This document shows, piece by piece, positions 14,563 through 21,645 of a DNA stretch of 21,645 nucleotides (the stretch's first letter is position 1; each line of letters starts with the position of its first letter). The DNA is from Euryarchaeota archaeon UBA552. Its GTDB lineage: Archaea; Thermoplasmatota; Poseidoniia; Poseidoniales; Thalassarchaeaceae. A model generated the notes under the pieces. The model saw nothing but the letters and a program-made list of their open reading frames with translations. It had not been told where the DNA came from and did not search any database. The position numbers and the translations under genes were made by a program. The DNA is taken from positions 38,222 through 59,866 of the forward strand of contig DAMH01000010.1 of the NCBI GenBank assembly GCA_002499585.1, given 5' to 3'.

Positions 14563-15843
14563 ATGCTTGATATCCATGTTTTCAGAGATGCCCCCGATAG
14601 AATTAGGGCTGATTTGGCAAAACGAAAGATGGATGATTCTATTGTCTCTGACATCTTGAGGATGGATGAAGATTGGCGTGGCATCAAATTTGAGGTCGAT
14701 CAGCTAAGAAAGAAACGAAACTCGTCAGCACGGATGATCGCAGCCGCAAAGAAATCCGGAGACGTCGACGCGGTGGAGAGAACATTGGAAGAAGTGCAAA
14801 GCCTGGGTTCTGCCATAGAAGAAATGGAATCTAAGGCCTCATCCATGATGAAGAAAAGGGACTCATTGAGAATGCAAGTTCCGAATTTATTGCACGAAGA
14901 TGTCCCCATAGGCGAAAATGATGAGAAGAATGTGGAGATAAACAGGCACGGCGAGCCACCAGATTTTGGGTTTGACCCCAGAACTCACAACGAGATCATT
15001 GAAAAAAATGGGTGGGTTGACTTGACAAGGGGAGCTAAGGTTTCAGGATCAAGGCAATATTTCCTTATCGGCGACCTTGCAAGGTTAGAAATGGCATTGC
15101 AACAATATTCTACAGATTTTCTGACAGACAGGGGTTACACGCTTATCCAACCGCCGTTAATGATGAATAGGAAATCCTACGAAGGTGTGACGGATTTATC
15201 CGACTTTGAAAATGTGATGTATGGCATTGATCCAGATGGCTATTACCTGATAGCGACCAGTGAGCATCCTTTGACTGCAATGAGGATGGATGAGATTATT
15301 GAACCCACAGAGTTGCCGATAAAATTAGTCGGAGTTAGCCCTTGCTTTCGAAGAGAAGTTGGAGCTCATGGCCTGTCGGATCGGGGTATATGGAGGGTAC
15401 ATCAATTTACCAAGGTGGAACAAGTCGTCATCTGTAAACCCGAAGACTCATGGAATTATCATAAGGAACTTCTTGAAAATGCCAAGTCTTTGTGGGACAA
15501 CCTCGGTCTACACTATCGAGTAGTTGACATTTGCACCGGGGACATGGGGACTGTGGCATCCAGAAAATATGATCTAGAGGCTTGGCTGCCTGGGGCCGGT
15601 GAATTCAAGGAAGTTGTATCTTGTTCCAATTGCACGGACTACCAGGCTAATCGACTAAAAATGAGATACAGGAAAAGTGACGGAAATGAATCAGTACACA
15701 CATTGAATTCAACTGCTGTCGCGACGAGTCGCGCCTTAGTGGCTATAATCGAACAATATCAAACAGAGGACGGAGTTGTTAGAGTGCCCGAGGTCTTAAT
15801 ACCACTAATGAGGGGAGTGACCGAACTACGCTCACAGAAGTAG
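14563..15843 (+). CDS. serS: Seryl-tRNA synthetase, canonical type
   Basis: This class II aminoacyl-tRNA synthetase charges tRNA-Ser. The N-terminal arm is a long antiparallel coiled coil (about residues 25-105, with VDQLRKKRNSSARMIAAAKK), which holds the tRNA. The catalytic core has motif 2, SPCFRREVGAHGLSDRGIWR with HQFTKVEQ. CTGDMGTVASRKYDLEAWLP is the family's TGDMG element. GEFKEVVSCSNCTDYQARR-like residues and motif 3, NSTAVATSRALVAIIEQYQ, follow. It is the common form, not the rare methanogen-type SerRS. Length (426 residues) fits the family. The ATG at 14563 gives the standard MLDIHVFRDAP opening; GTG 14551 and ATG 14554 are possible upstream starts. It follows the presenilin-like gene and may share its transcript. 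Confidence 0.96.
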   Translation: MLDIHVFRDAPDRIRADLAKRKMDDSIVSDILRMDEDWRGIKFEVDQLRKKRNSSARMIAAAKKSGDVDAVERTLEEVQSLGSAIEEMESKASSMMKKRDSLRMQVPNLLHEDVPIGENDEKNVEINRHGEPPDFGFDPRTHNEIIEKNGWVDLTRGAKVSGSRQYFLIGDLARLEMALQQYSTDFLTDRGYTLIQPPLMMNRKSYEGVTDLSDFENVMYGIDPDGYYLIATSEHPLTAMRMDEIIEPTELPIKLVGVSPCFRREVGAHGLSDRGIWRVHQFTKVEQVVICKPEDSWNYHKELLENAKSLWDNLGLHYRVVDICTGDMGTVASRKYDLEAWLPGAGEFKEVVSCSNCTDYQANRLKMRYRKSDGNESVHTLNSTAVATSRALVAIIEQYQTEDGVVRVPEVLIPLMRGVTELRSQK

Positions 15844-15849
15844 TATTTG

Positions 15850-16122
15850 TCAACCTATCTTGAAATTTTCGGGTTTATTCTCGATTGACTTGGCATTGGT
15901 TTGATCAAGCCGTGATTTAATCAATTTAAACAAGAGTCTGCTGAAAGCCATGGATATTAGTAAGAAGATTACACTTGTCCACCACGGAGTGCTTTCATTC
16001 GTTGCTAGGAAGTAGGTGACGATCAGTATGATAGCCCCGTATATTGCTCTAAATACAGAATAAAGGATGAATCCCTGAAGCCATGTGGAGCTCAGCATTC
16101 GATCCCACCAGCCAGACTCCAT
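15850..16122 (-). CDS. Small two-helix membrane protein, unknown function
   Basis: The product is 90 residues and was not recognised. It begins MESGWWDRML, then has two hydrophobic segments (about residues 14-40 and 47-66), and ends in a polar, basic tail (KLIKSRLDQTNAKSIENKPE). The two-helix hairpin with a cytoplasmic basic tail would fit a small integral membrane protein or accessory subunit. It stands alone between serS, which converges on it (seven-base spacer), and a long non-coding stretch. The ATG has no clear Shine-Dalgarno. Consistent hydrophobic patterning and length argue for a real gene. Confidence 0.65.
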   Translation of the reverse strand: MESGWWDRMLSSTWLQGFILYSVFRAIYGAIILIVTYFLATNESTPWWTSVIFLLISMAFSRLLFKLIKSRLDQTNAKSIENKPENFKIG

Positions 16123-16497
16123 GCTTGTCGGGTCTGACTGGATCTCAAAGTCATGTCGGATCCTGGTTGAGGTTTCCTGTGTGTGAATTTCAGAGGTTAT
16201 TTTGCTATCAAACAGATGATCACTGATTTAGGTACTGGGCATGACCTGCACACCATTGCTATCACAAATTAGAATTGATAAACACTGAACAGAAATACCC
16301 CAGGACTGCGATTGCATTAATCTACCTAGCCAGTGATTCTCTCAATATCAATCGGGACGTTGATGAACATCAGGAAATACCTCAACATCTAACGCCCAGT
16401 TGCTTGATCATAAATGGTGAATTGTACATCGTGGTCTTGTCTGTTACTGTGTGACGGTATTCGATATTCTGATGAGTCGCCTCCATTCCGGTTAGTC
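16123..16497. other. 375-base region without a recognised gene
   Basis: This is the longest non-coding stretch of the window, between the starts of two divergent genes. It was read on both strands for tRNA arms, hairpins, tandem repeats and small coding frames. No T-loop with a matching stem, no array and no strong inverted repeat was found. The in-frame extension of the Vsr gene to GTG 16414 lies inside it but does not look like protein. AT-rich segments (for example around 16400-16412 and 16458-16470) could hold promoters, but no convincing BRE/TATA pair was seen. A small RNA or a decayed gene cannot be excluded. Confidence 0.4.
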
Positions 16498-16935
16498 ATG
16501 GCTTCCAACTTCCCTTCGGCTTCTTCTGCCGCAGTTCGGAAGAGTATGCAGGGTAACAAAAGCAAGAACACAATTCCTGAGTTAAAGGTTAGGCGTAAAC
16601 TCCGGATGGCCGGGTTTCCGGGTTATCGACTGCATTGGAGAATAAATGATTCCGGAGGTAGATATCTCTGCAGGCCTGACATATCTTATCCTGGTAGGAA
16701 GCTGGCCATATTTGTTCACGGATGCTTTTGGCATAGATGTCCGACCTGCAACCTTCCAGAGCCGGTAAACAATGGCGGGTATTGGAGAGAGAAATTCGAC
16801 AGAAATCTGAAAAGGGACATTGAGAAGGACGACCTCTTAAATCAATTAGGATGGAAGACTTTCGTCATATGGGAATGTCAGATTGATGCACTGGATCCTC
16901 TCAAGATTGCGACTGAATCTGGCTTAATTTGTTAA
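16498..16935 (+). CDS. vsr: Vsr-type (very short patch repair) DNA mismatch endonuclease
   Basis: Vsr enzymes nick DNA next to T:G mismatches that arise by deamination of 5-methylcytosine. From the ATG at 16498 (145 residues) the family order is clear: KSMQGNKSKNTIPELKVRRKL (residues about 15-35), CRPDISYP with catalytic D61, FVHGCFWHRCPTC (72-84) with H74, H79 and the Cys zinc ligands C76/C81/C84, NNGGYWREKFDRNLKRD (91-107), and LGWKTFVIWEC (117-127) with C127. The upstream in-frame GTG at 16414 adds 28 residues with no family resemblance. No cytosine methyltransferase is present in the window, so the methylated target, if any, is not known. Its stop overlaps that of the biotin carrier gene by four bases (TTAA). 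Confidence 0.9.
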   Translation: MASNFPSASSAAVRKSMQGNKSKNTIPELKVRRKLRMAGFPGYRLHWRINDSGGRYLCRPDISYPGRKLAIFVHGCFWHRCPTCNLPEPVNNGGYWREKFDRNLKRDIEKDDLLNQLGWKTFVIWECQIDALDPLKIATESGLIC

Positions 16936-17432
16936 TCTGAAATAGATAACAGATCGGATCCCATATCGACCTTTTCTCCCTCTGAGAAATATATTTTTTC
17001 AATTTGGCCTGATTTTGGTGCAGTCACCTGATGCTCCATTTTCATTGCTTCAAGTATCATAAGTGGCTGACCTGATCTTACTCTTTGGCCCTCTTTGACC
17101 AATATTTCTGTTACAATGCCTGGCATTGGTGCAGTCAAGCCGCCCCTTTCTTCGCCAGAGGAATTGCTATTTCCGTCTGCTTCTGTTACCACGAAGGTTT
17201 GGCCTTGGATGGTGATCCACCATGAGTCTTTTATTTTCGTAACAATGGCTTCAACCGCTTCCTGACCATCCCTTACAATGAGTGTATCATTATTTTTACT
17301 CAATTCGATAATGACGCCTGATTCGACACTCTCGCCGTCGATACTCAAATCCACAACGGACAATACTCCGCTATCTGAGCCCAATTTTACTGACCAAATG
17401 TCAGTTTTCTTTTCGACAGACCACCTCATCAT
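16932..17432 (-). CDS. Biotin carboxyl carrier domain protein of an acyl-CoA carboxylase
   Basis: This protein carries the biotin that shuttles carboxyl groups from biotin carboxylase to the carboxyltransferase. The 166 residues have an N-terminal part (1-85) resembling the bridging region of fused MccA/PccA alpha subunits, then a Ser/Glu-rich linker. The biotinyl domain follows: GGLTAPMPGIVTEILVKEGQ (97-116) and LEAMKMEH (127-134) with the biotinylated lysine K131. It is in the same frame as the preceding biotin carboxylase gene, separated only by a TGA and two codons. Together they match the length of one fused alpha subunit (about 680 residues). The ATG-ATG start has TGAGGT as a closely spaced Shine-Dalgarno. 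The partner transferase gene is mccB. Confidence 0.92.
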   Translation of the reverse strand: MMRWSVEKKTDIWSVKLGSDSGVLSVVDLSIDGESVESGVIIELSKNNDTLIVRDGQEAVEAIVTKIKDSWWITIQGQTFVVTEADGNSNSSGEERGGLTAPMPGIVTEILVKEGQRVRSGQPLMILEAMKMEHQVTAPKSGQIEKIYFSEGEKVDMGSDLLSISD

Positions 17433-17441
17433 AATACCTCA
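17430..17441 (-). promoter_or_regulatory. In-frame TGA / Shine-Dalgarno / start junction between biotin carboxylase and biotin carrier
   Basis: On the minus strand the sequence reads TGA GGT ATT ATG ATG: the stop of the biotin carboxylase gene, then start codons of the carrier gene in the same frame. TGAGGT (17436-17441) also serves as a Shine-Dalgarno, three bases before the first ATG and six before the second. This favours re-initiation by terminating ribosomes and matched output of the two proteins. An unfixed nonsense change or a read error in an originally fused gene is the alternative. Confidence 0.7.
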
Positions 17442-18992
17442 TGGAAATTTCTTCGAAAGTGTAAGAAATGGGTCTTGGACGTGTCCGGAGTGCGACATGG
17501 TTGTCTTCGAATTACTCGCACTCTGAGTTCTCTGCAGGCCGAATTTGTCTGCTGCAGATGCAACGATGACCAAGGTTGCATCTGTTGGTTTATTGGTTTG
17601 GTGGGAATGATATCCATCATCCAGATAATTCGTCGTCACTCCTTTTTCTCTGAACACATCTGTGGATAGAATCTCTCTGCAGAAATCTATGTTGGATTTT
17701 ACCCCGTGTAGTACAGTCTTTGATAGAACATGATCTAGCCTCCTAATTGCAGATAACCGATCTGGTGCATGTACGATCAACTTCGCGAGCATAGGGTCGA
17801 ATGATGTTGTCACGTGATCTCCCTCCCGGATTCCAGAATCGATTCTTATACCCGGGCCTTGAGGTGTTTGAAACTTGGCAATCATGCCGATTGATGGTAA
17901 AAAACCGACGGATGGGTCCTCTGCATACAGCCTTGCCTCTATGGAGTGACCGGTTATGCCAACCTCATCTTGGCCGATTTGGAGTTCCTGTCCTGAGGCG
18001 ACCCTGAGCTGCATGTGGACTAAATCTAGTCCCGTTATCAGTTCAGTGACTGGATGTTCAACTTGGAGTCTTGTGTTCATTTCCAGAAAGAAGAAATCAT
18101 TGTTTGATGACAATAGGAATTCAACTGTTCCTGCTCCTTCATAATTCACCGCACGAGCTGCATCAATCGCTGCATTTCCCATTCTCTTTCTCAAATCTGT
18201 GTTCATAGCTGGTGATGGGGCTTCCTCTATCACTTTCTGATGACGTCGTTGCAAAGAACAATCTCTTTCGTTCAGATGAATAATATTGCCGTGGGAGTCA
18301 GCGAATATTTGAATCTCAATGTGGCGAGCCCCGGTGAGGAGAGATTCAACATACACAGTCCCATCGCCGAATGCTGCCGTCGCTTCTCTCGAGGCTGCCT
18401 CGTACTCCATTCGAAGGAGTTTTGGTTCTTTGACCGCCCTCATTCCTTTTCCACCGCCCCCAGCGCTTGCTTTGAGCAGCAGAGGATATCCTACTTGCGC
18501 GGCGGCAGCTGCCAGCTGAGGCAGTGGGTCCTCCCCCTCCTTTACATCAATCGACTTGCCTGGAATAACTGGAACTGATGCTTGTATCATGGATTCCCTA
18601 GCGCTTATTTTGTCGCCCATGACCCGAATTGCATCCGGAGGAGGGCCGATCCATATCAAGCCTGATTCAATGACCTCTTCAGCAAAATCTGCTCTTTCGG
18701 ACAGAAAGCCATACCCAGGGTGAATCGCATCAGCACCCATGGATCTGGCGGCGTGTATTATTGCTTGAGATGAAAGGTAAGTGGATGCGAGATCCTCGCC
18801 GGGGATGTGTACAATTTTGTCTGCATAATCGAGATGCATTGAGTTTGAATCTAGGTCATTGTGTATTCCGATTCCGACTAACCCACACTCACGAATTGCC
18901 TTGAGGATTCTAATTGCGATTTCCCCCCTATTCGCAACAAGGACAGAAGTAAACGGAGTGGGTGCGTTTGTCATCCACTCCGGAACTTGCAT
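17439..18992 (-). CDS. mccA: Biotin carboxylase subunit, probably 3-methylcrotonyl-CoA carboxylase alpha
   Basis: This ATP-grasp enzyme carboxylates biotin with bicarbonate and ATP. Its 517 residues contain LVANRGEIAIRI (18-29), HPGYGFLSE (91-99), the glycine-rich ATP loop KASAGGGGKGM (174-184), the HIEIQIFAD strand (224-232), NERDCSLQRRHQKVIEE (241-257) with the catalytic Glu/Arg/Lys set, EMNTRLQVEHPVTE (304-317), and IEARLYAEDP (351-360). The last 60 residues extend past the carboxylase domain into the region that normally bridges to a fused carrier. The ATG is set by GAGGTG (complement at 19000-19005) seven bases upstream. The neighbouring mccB and methylglutaconyl-CoA hydratase favour leucine degradation; propionyl- or acetyl-CoA carboxylase activity is an alternative, as one alpha subunit can serve several betas. 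Confidence 0.93.
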   Translation of the reverse strand: MQVPEWMTNAPTPFTSVLVANRGEIAIRILKAIRECGLVGIGIHNDLDSNSMHLDYADKIVHIPGEDLASTYLSSQAIIHAARSMGADAIHPGYGFLSERADFAEEVIESGLIWIGPPPDAIRVMGDKISARESMIQASVPVIPGKSIDVKEGEDPLPQLAAAAAQVGYPLLLKASAGGGGKGMRAVKEPKLLRMEYEAASREATAAFGDGTVYVESLLTGARHIEIQIFADSHGNIIHLNERDCSLQRRHQKVIEEAPSPAMNTDLRKRMGNAAIDAARAVNYEGAGTVEFLLSSNNDFFFLEMNTRLQVEHPVTELITGLDLVHMQLRVASGQELQIGQDEVGITGHSIEARLYAEDPSVGFLPSIGMIAKFQTPQGPGIRIDSGIREGDHVTTSFDPMLAKLIVHAPDRLSAIRRLDHVLSKTVLHGVKSNIDFCREILSTDVFREKGVTTNYLDDGYHSHQTNKPTDATLVIVASAADKFGLQRTQSASNSKTTMSHSGHVQDPFLTLSKKFP

Positions 18993-19049
18993 CTCAATTC
19001 ACCTCTGAAGTAAGCACCAATCATCGCCACGTGCTTTTAGGTGTAGCGT

Positions 19050-19901
19050 CTACAGTGAGAACTTGTCACCCTCGTTGGCTATAGACCAACCGTGGAGTCT
19101 TGGATCTTTTTTATCCCATGAAAGTGCAGGATTGGTATGGTTGAGGTGTATAAACCGAATATCGATATCATCTTCCTTCCTTTCTCCTAATCTCGCAATT
19201 GATTCTGTTATCGTAGGGTGTGGAACGTTATCTTGGCGGGCTATCTCATTACTCTCCCAAAATGTGCCGTCGATTAGAGCAATATCGATATCGATTTTTG
19301 TTAGCCAATCTCTAATGTTATCCTCACCCACCTGTTTCAAAGTCTTGTCCCAATCGTCGTGGTCTGGGAGATGTAACAAAGATTTGTCATGACCTCTTAC
19401 AACAAATGCATGGTTGTCTGAAAACTCATTCCTGTGTGGTACAGATATCGGAGTGAATGAAAAATTTGGTGATAAATTCTGTTTTTTATTTGATTCGAAT
19501 TGGTGTTTTACAAACACACCCTGTTCTATCATCGCCGCCCAACGTGGAGTTTCGTCGAACAGGCTCATCATCGATTCGCTTGCATGGAGCCTCACACCTT
19601 TCAGAGCCATTACTTCTCGCCCGAAAAGGCCCAGTCCGTCTACATGACCCAGATGGGCGTGCGTCAGCCAAATATCTGTTATTTCTCTTGGATTGAAGTT
19701 TTGACGTCTCGCCTGAGTATCGAGATCCCTTGAAACGTCTATGATGTGAATTTCGTTTTTATGCCTGACACATATGGAGGTCGGAAGCGTCCGATTTCCA
19801 TTTTGGAACTGTGATTCACATGTCTCACAATGGCAGCCCGGATGAGGTATACCACCGTCCTGTGCCACCCCAAGGACTGTCACTGATGTTCTAAGTACCA
19901 C
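19050..19901 (-). CDS. PqqB-like metallo-beta-lactamase-fold hydrolase in the leucine operon
   Basis: This is an MBL-fold protein of the PqqB-related group (283 residues). Residues 7-15 (VTVLGVAQD) and 22-28 (GCHCETC, a C-x-C-x2-C metal site) match the PqqB N-terminus. The metal motif is THAHLGHVDGL (80-90): the usual Asp of H-x-H-x-D-H is Gly here, as is common in this subgroup. GHDKSLLHLPDHDDW (about 169-183), ALIDGTFW (about 208-215) and FIHLNHTNP (about 253-261) provide further possible ligands. Family knowledge: true PqqB acts in pyrroloquinoline quinone maturation, but many relatives have no PQQ genes nearby, and none is seen here. The start is GTG, 12 bases after the hydratase stop, so it is co-transcribed with leucine-degradation genes. 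Its substrate is unknown. Confidence 0.82.
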   Translation of the reverse strand: MVLRTSVTVLGVAQDGGIPHPGCHCETCESQFQNGNRTLPTSICVRHKNEIHIIDVSRDLDTQARRQNFNPREITDIWLTHAHLGHVDGLGLFGREVMALKGVRLHASESMMSLFDETPRWAAMIEQGVFVKHQFESNKKQNLSPNFSFTPISVPHRNEFSDNHAFVVRGHDKSLLHLPDHDDWDKTLKQVGEDNIRDWLTKIDIDIALIDGTFWESNEIARQDNVPHPTITESIARLGERKEDDIDIRFIHLNHTNPALSWDKKDPRLHGWSIANEGDKFSL

Positions 19902-19913
19902 AATTTCCCTGCC

Positions 19914-20747
19914 TTAATTTTCAAAATTTGAGTTTTTTTTCCACTCGGGTTCTCTCTTTTCAAGAAAGGCTGAGAGCCCTTCTTGTCCTTCTTTGGAGCC
20001 CCTCATCCGACTGGTTAGATCGAGGGTCCATTTTCTCAGCTGATCAGACCCCCCATTCCAAGTATCAAGTGATGCTACGAGGTCCTTTGCTGCAGAGATT
20101 GCATTCGGAGCGGATGTCATAACCTCTTGGGCCACTTTGTTCGACGCTTGCTCAAATTGATCTTTTGTTTCCACTACCTCATCTACAAAACCTACTCGCA
20201 ACGCCTCGCTAGCATCCACGCGCGAGGCGAGCATTGAGAGCCGCCGGAAATTGGAGCTCCCGAGTCTTCTGTATACATAGGGTCCGATTACTGCTGGGAG
20301 GATGCCCAGTTTGACCTCTGAAAGAGCTATTTTTGTTCCGGGTTCTGCGATAGCGTGATCAAGGCATGCCACCAACCCTGCTCCACCTCCAAGTGCGACG
20401 CCTTGAACACAGCCAATTGTGAAACAAGGATGAGACCACAATCCATGGAACAATCTATCCAATCTCTCAGCGTCCTCTCTGTTTTCTTGTTCTGATTTAG
20501 ACCCGCCATCTCGCATCATGTCAATGTCAGCCCCCGCACAAAAATGTCTTCCTTCACTACGAATGTTCAGAATTCTCAAGCTTCCACCATTAACTGTCGA
20601 ATGTTCTTTTGTCCAATCGAGTAATGAGGAGATTTCTGATATGAGTGTTTCATTCAATGCGTTATGTGCATCGACCCGGTTCAGACGGATTGTAGCCTGG
20701 GGCCCCTTTATCTCTAAATTACATAGGTTGGTATCTGGCCTGATCAT
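19914..20747 (-). CDS. Enoyl-CoA hydratase family, likely methylglutaconyl-CoA hydratase
   Basis: This crotonase-fold enzyme most likely hydrates 3-methylglutaconyl-CoA to HMG-CoA, the step after the carboxylase. Of 277 residues, HFCAGADIDMM (69-79) and GVALGGGAGL (116-125) make the oxyanion hole that holds the acyl-CoA thioester. ALSEVKLGILPAVIGPYV (141-158) supplies the glutamate E144 and matches the LTEVRLGLxPAxISPYV sequence characteristic of LiuC-type hydratases. The operon position, four bases after mccB, agrees with leucine degradation. A general short-chain enoyl-CoA hydratase is possible. The ATG at 20747 has no strong Shine-Dalgarno and probably depends on coupling to mccB. Confidence 0.88.
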   Translation of the reverse strand: MIRPDTNLCNLEIKGPQATIRLNRVDAHNALNETLISEISSLLDWTKEHSTVNGGSLRILNIRSEGRHFCAGADIDMMRDGGSKSEQENREDAERLDRLFHGLWSHPCFTIGCVQGVALGGGAGLVACLDHAIAEPGTKIALSEVKLGILPAVIGPYVYRRLGSSNFRRLSMLASRVDASEALRVGFVDEVVETKDQFEQASNKVAQEVMTSAPNAISAAKDLVASLDTWNGGSDQLRKWTLDLTSRMRGSKEGQEGLSAFLEKREPEWKKNSNFEN

Positions 20748-20751
20748 TTAA

Positions 20752-21645
20752 TCACATCCGGAAGACTCCGTATTTTTGTTCGGGGAACGGGGCGTTCAAA
20801 CTGGCAGATATGCACAGGCCAAGCACATCCCGTGTATCTCTGGGATCAATTACCCCATCATCCCAGATACGAGCTGTTGAGTAGTAAGGACTACCCTCGC
20901 GATCATACTTCTCCAGAATAGGGCGTCTGAAGGCCTCGACCTGTTGTTTGTCCATTAAGTCAGACCCGCGCCTATTGTTCTGATCTTGCTTGACTGTTGT
21001 CAGCACGTCCGCGGCCTGAGGCCCCCCCATCACAGATATTCTTGCATTGGGCCACATAAATAAAAATCTTGGATCGTAAGCTCTGCCGCACATACCATAG
21101 TTTCCCGCGCCATGACTGCCGCCGATGATCACTGTAAATTTAGGTACGGGGACACATGATACAGCTGTCACAAGCTTAGCACCGTCTTTGGCTATTCCTC
21201 CTGCCTCAGCATCTCTTCCAACCATGAAACCCGAGATGTTTTGGAGAAAAATCAGCGGTGTTCCTCGCTGCCCACATAGTTCGACGAAGTGAGCGCCTTT
21301 CAGAGATGAGTCTGAGAATAAAATACCGTTGTTTGCTATTATTCCGACCGGATATCCATGAAGGTGCGCAAAACCGCATACAAGGGTACTTCCATATCTT
21401 GGCTTAAATTCGTGAAAATCTGATGAGTCAACGATTCTACCTATCACTTCACGAACATCGAATGGGGTTCGATTGTCCTCAGGGATAATTCCCAATAGAT
21501 CATCAGGATCGTGGAAAGGAGGTTCAACTGGTCTGAAATCCAATCTTTTTTTGGGTTCGATGTTGAGGTGTTCAACAATCCCCCTGACAAGTTCCAACGC
21601 CTCACCTTCATTTTCAGCAAAGTGATCAGCGACTCCAGACTCGCG
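20752..21645 (-). CDS. mccB: 3-Methylcrotonyl-CoA carboxylase beta (carboxyltransferase) subunit, 5' truncated by the window edge
   Basis: This subunit transfers the carboxyl group from biotin to 3-methylcrotonyl-CoA. The frame is open to the last base of the window; beyond the apparent TTG start at 21597 it continues as R-E-S-G-V-A-D-H-F-A-E, matching the SGVxDHYA stretch of MccB, so the true start lies outside. Visible landmarks are NNGILFSDSSLKGAHFVELC (acyl-CoA carboxylase signature), FLQNISGFMVG, AEAGGIAKDGAKLV, GGSHGAGNYGMCGRAYDPRF and WPNARISVMGG, all strongly MccB-like rather than PccB-like. The fragment has 297 residues of about 535. It heads the visible part of a five-gene minus-strand operon with spacings of 4, 12, 57 and 6 bases. 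Confidence 0.94.
   Translation of the reverse strand, partial: RESGVADHFAENEGEALELVRGIVEHLNIEPKKRLDFRPVEPPFHDPDDLLGIIPEDNRTPFDVREVIGRIVDSSDFHEFKPRYGSTLVCGFAHLHGYPVGIIANNGILFSDSSLKGAHFVELCGQRGTPLIFLQNISGFMVGRDAEAGGIAKDGAKLVTAVSCVPVPKFTVIIGGSHGAGNYGMCGRAYDPRFLFMWPNARISVMGGPQAADVLTTVKQDQNNRRGSDLMDKQQVEAFRRPILEKYDREGSPYYSTARIWDDGVIDPRDTRDVLGLCISASLNAPFPEQKYGVFRM

Noticed and set aside
21595..21597. TTG as start of the carboxyltransferase gene
   Set aside because: The frame continues upstream with conserved MccB sequence to the window edge, so this codon is an internal leucine.
1..21645. CRISPR arrays, insertion sequences, prophage or toxin-antitoxin genes
   Set aside because: No regularly spaced repeats, transposase or integrase motifs, or paired small toxin/antitoxin frames were seen; the content is ordinary chromosomal.

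Overview
The window looks like chromosome from a mesophilic, aerobic, heterotrophic archaeon, most likely a marine euryarchaeon of the Thermoplasmatota / Marine Group II-III (Poseidoniales-like) type. Evidence for Archaea: an MC1 chromosomal protein with a BRE/TATA promoter, an Hjc-type Holliday junction resolvase, a Ser/His signal peptidase, a Lhr helicase with the archaeal C-terminus, a presenilin-type A22 protease and a stand-alone Lrp/AsnC RAM domain. Evidence for aerobic heterotrophy: succinate dehydrogenase and a leucine (branched-chain acyl-CoA) degradation operon. The lineage is inferred from gene content only.

Layout. 1-1922 (+): the 3' part of sdhA and complete sdhB, followed by a T-rich tract and a hairpin. 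2001-2620 (-): MC1 and a RAM-domain protein. 2694-3353 (+): a macro-domain protein. 3350-4108 (-): a RuvC/YqgF-like RNase H-fold protein, divergent from hjc (4245-4790, +). 4774-4980 (-): a small coiled-coil protein. 5023-6522 (+): a site-2 protease, whose 3' end overlaps signal peptidase I (6469-7332, -). The signal peptidase lies behind a four-helix membrane protein (7322-8095, -). 8166-11144 (+): the Lhr helicase. 11181-11723 (+): a P-loop kinase, abutting dCMP deaminase (-), which is coupled to folC (-). 13466-14506 (+): the presenilin-like protease, then serS (+). 15850-16122 (-): a small membrane protein. 16498-16932 region (+): a Vsr-type endonuclease. 16932-21645 (-): an operon reading mccB (truncated by the window edge), methylglutaconyl-CoA hydratase, a PqqB-like metallo-beta-lactamase-fold protein, biotin carboxylase and biotin carrier protein.

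Functional themes. (1) Leucine catabolism: the carboxylase subunits plus the hydratase carry out 3-methylcrotonyl-CoA to HMG-CoA, with an MBL-fold protein of unknown role inserted. (2) Membrane proteolysis: three different membrane proteases (M50, S26, A22) lie within 9.5 kb. (3) DNA repair/recombination: Hjc, a RuvC/YqgF-like protein, Lhr and Vsr. (4) Nucleotide and folate metabolism: kinase, dCMP deaminase and FolC.

The most notable points are that biotin carboxylase and its biotin carrier domain are in the same frame, separated by a single TGA that doubles as a Shine-Dalgarno; the uncharacterised RuvC/YqgF-like gene opposite hjc; and the MBL protein inside the leucine operon. No mobile elements, CRISPR arrays, rRNA or tRNA genes were found.
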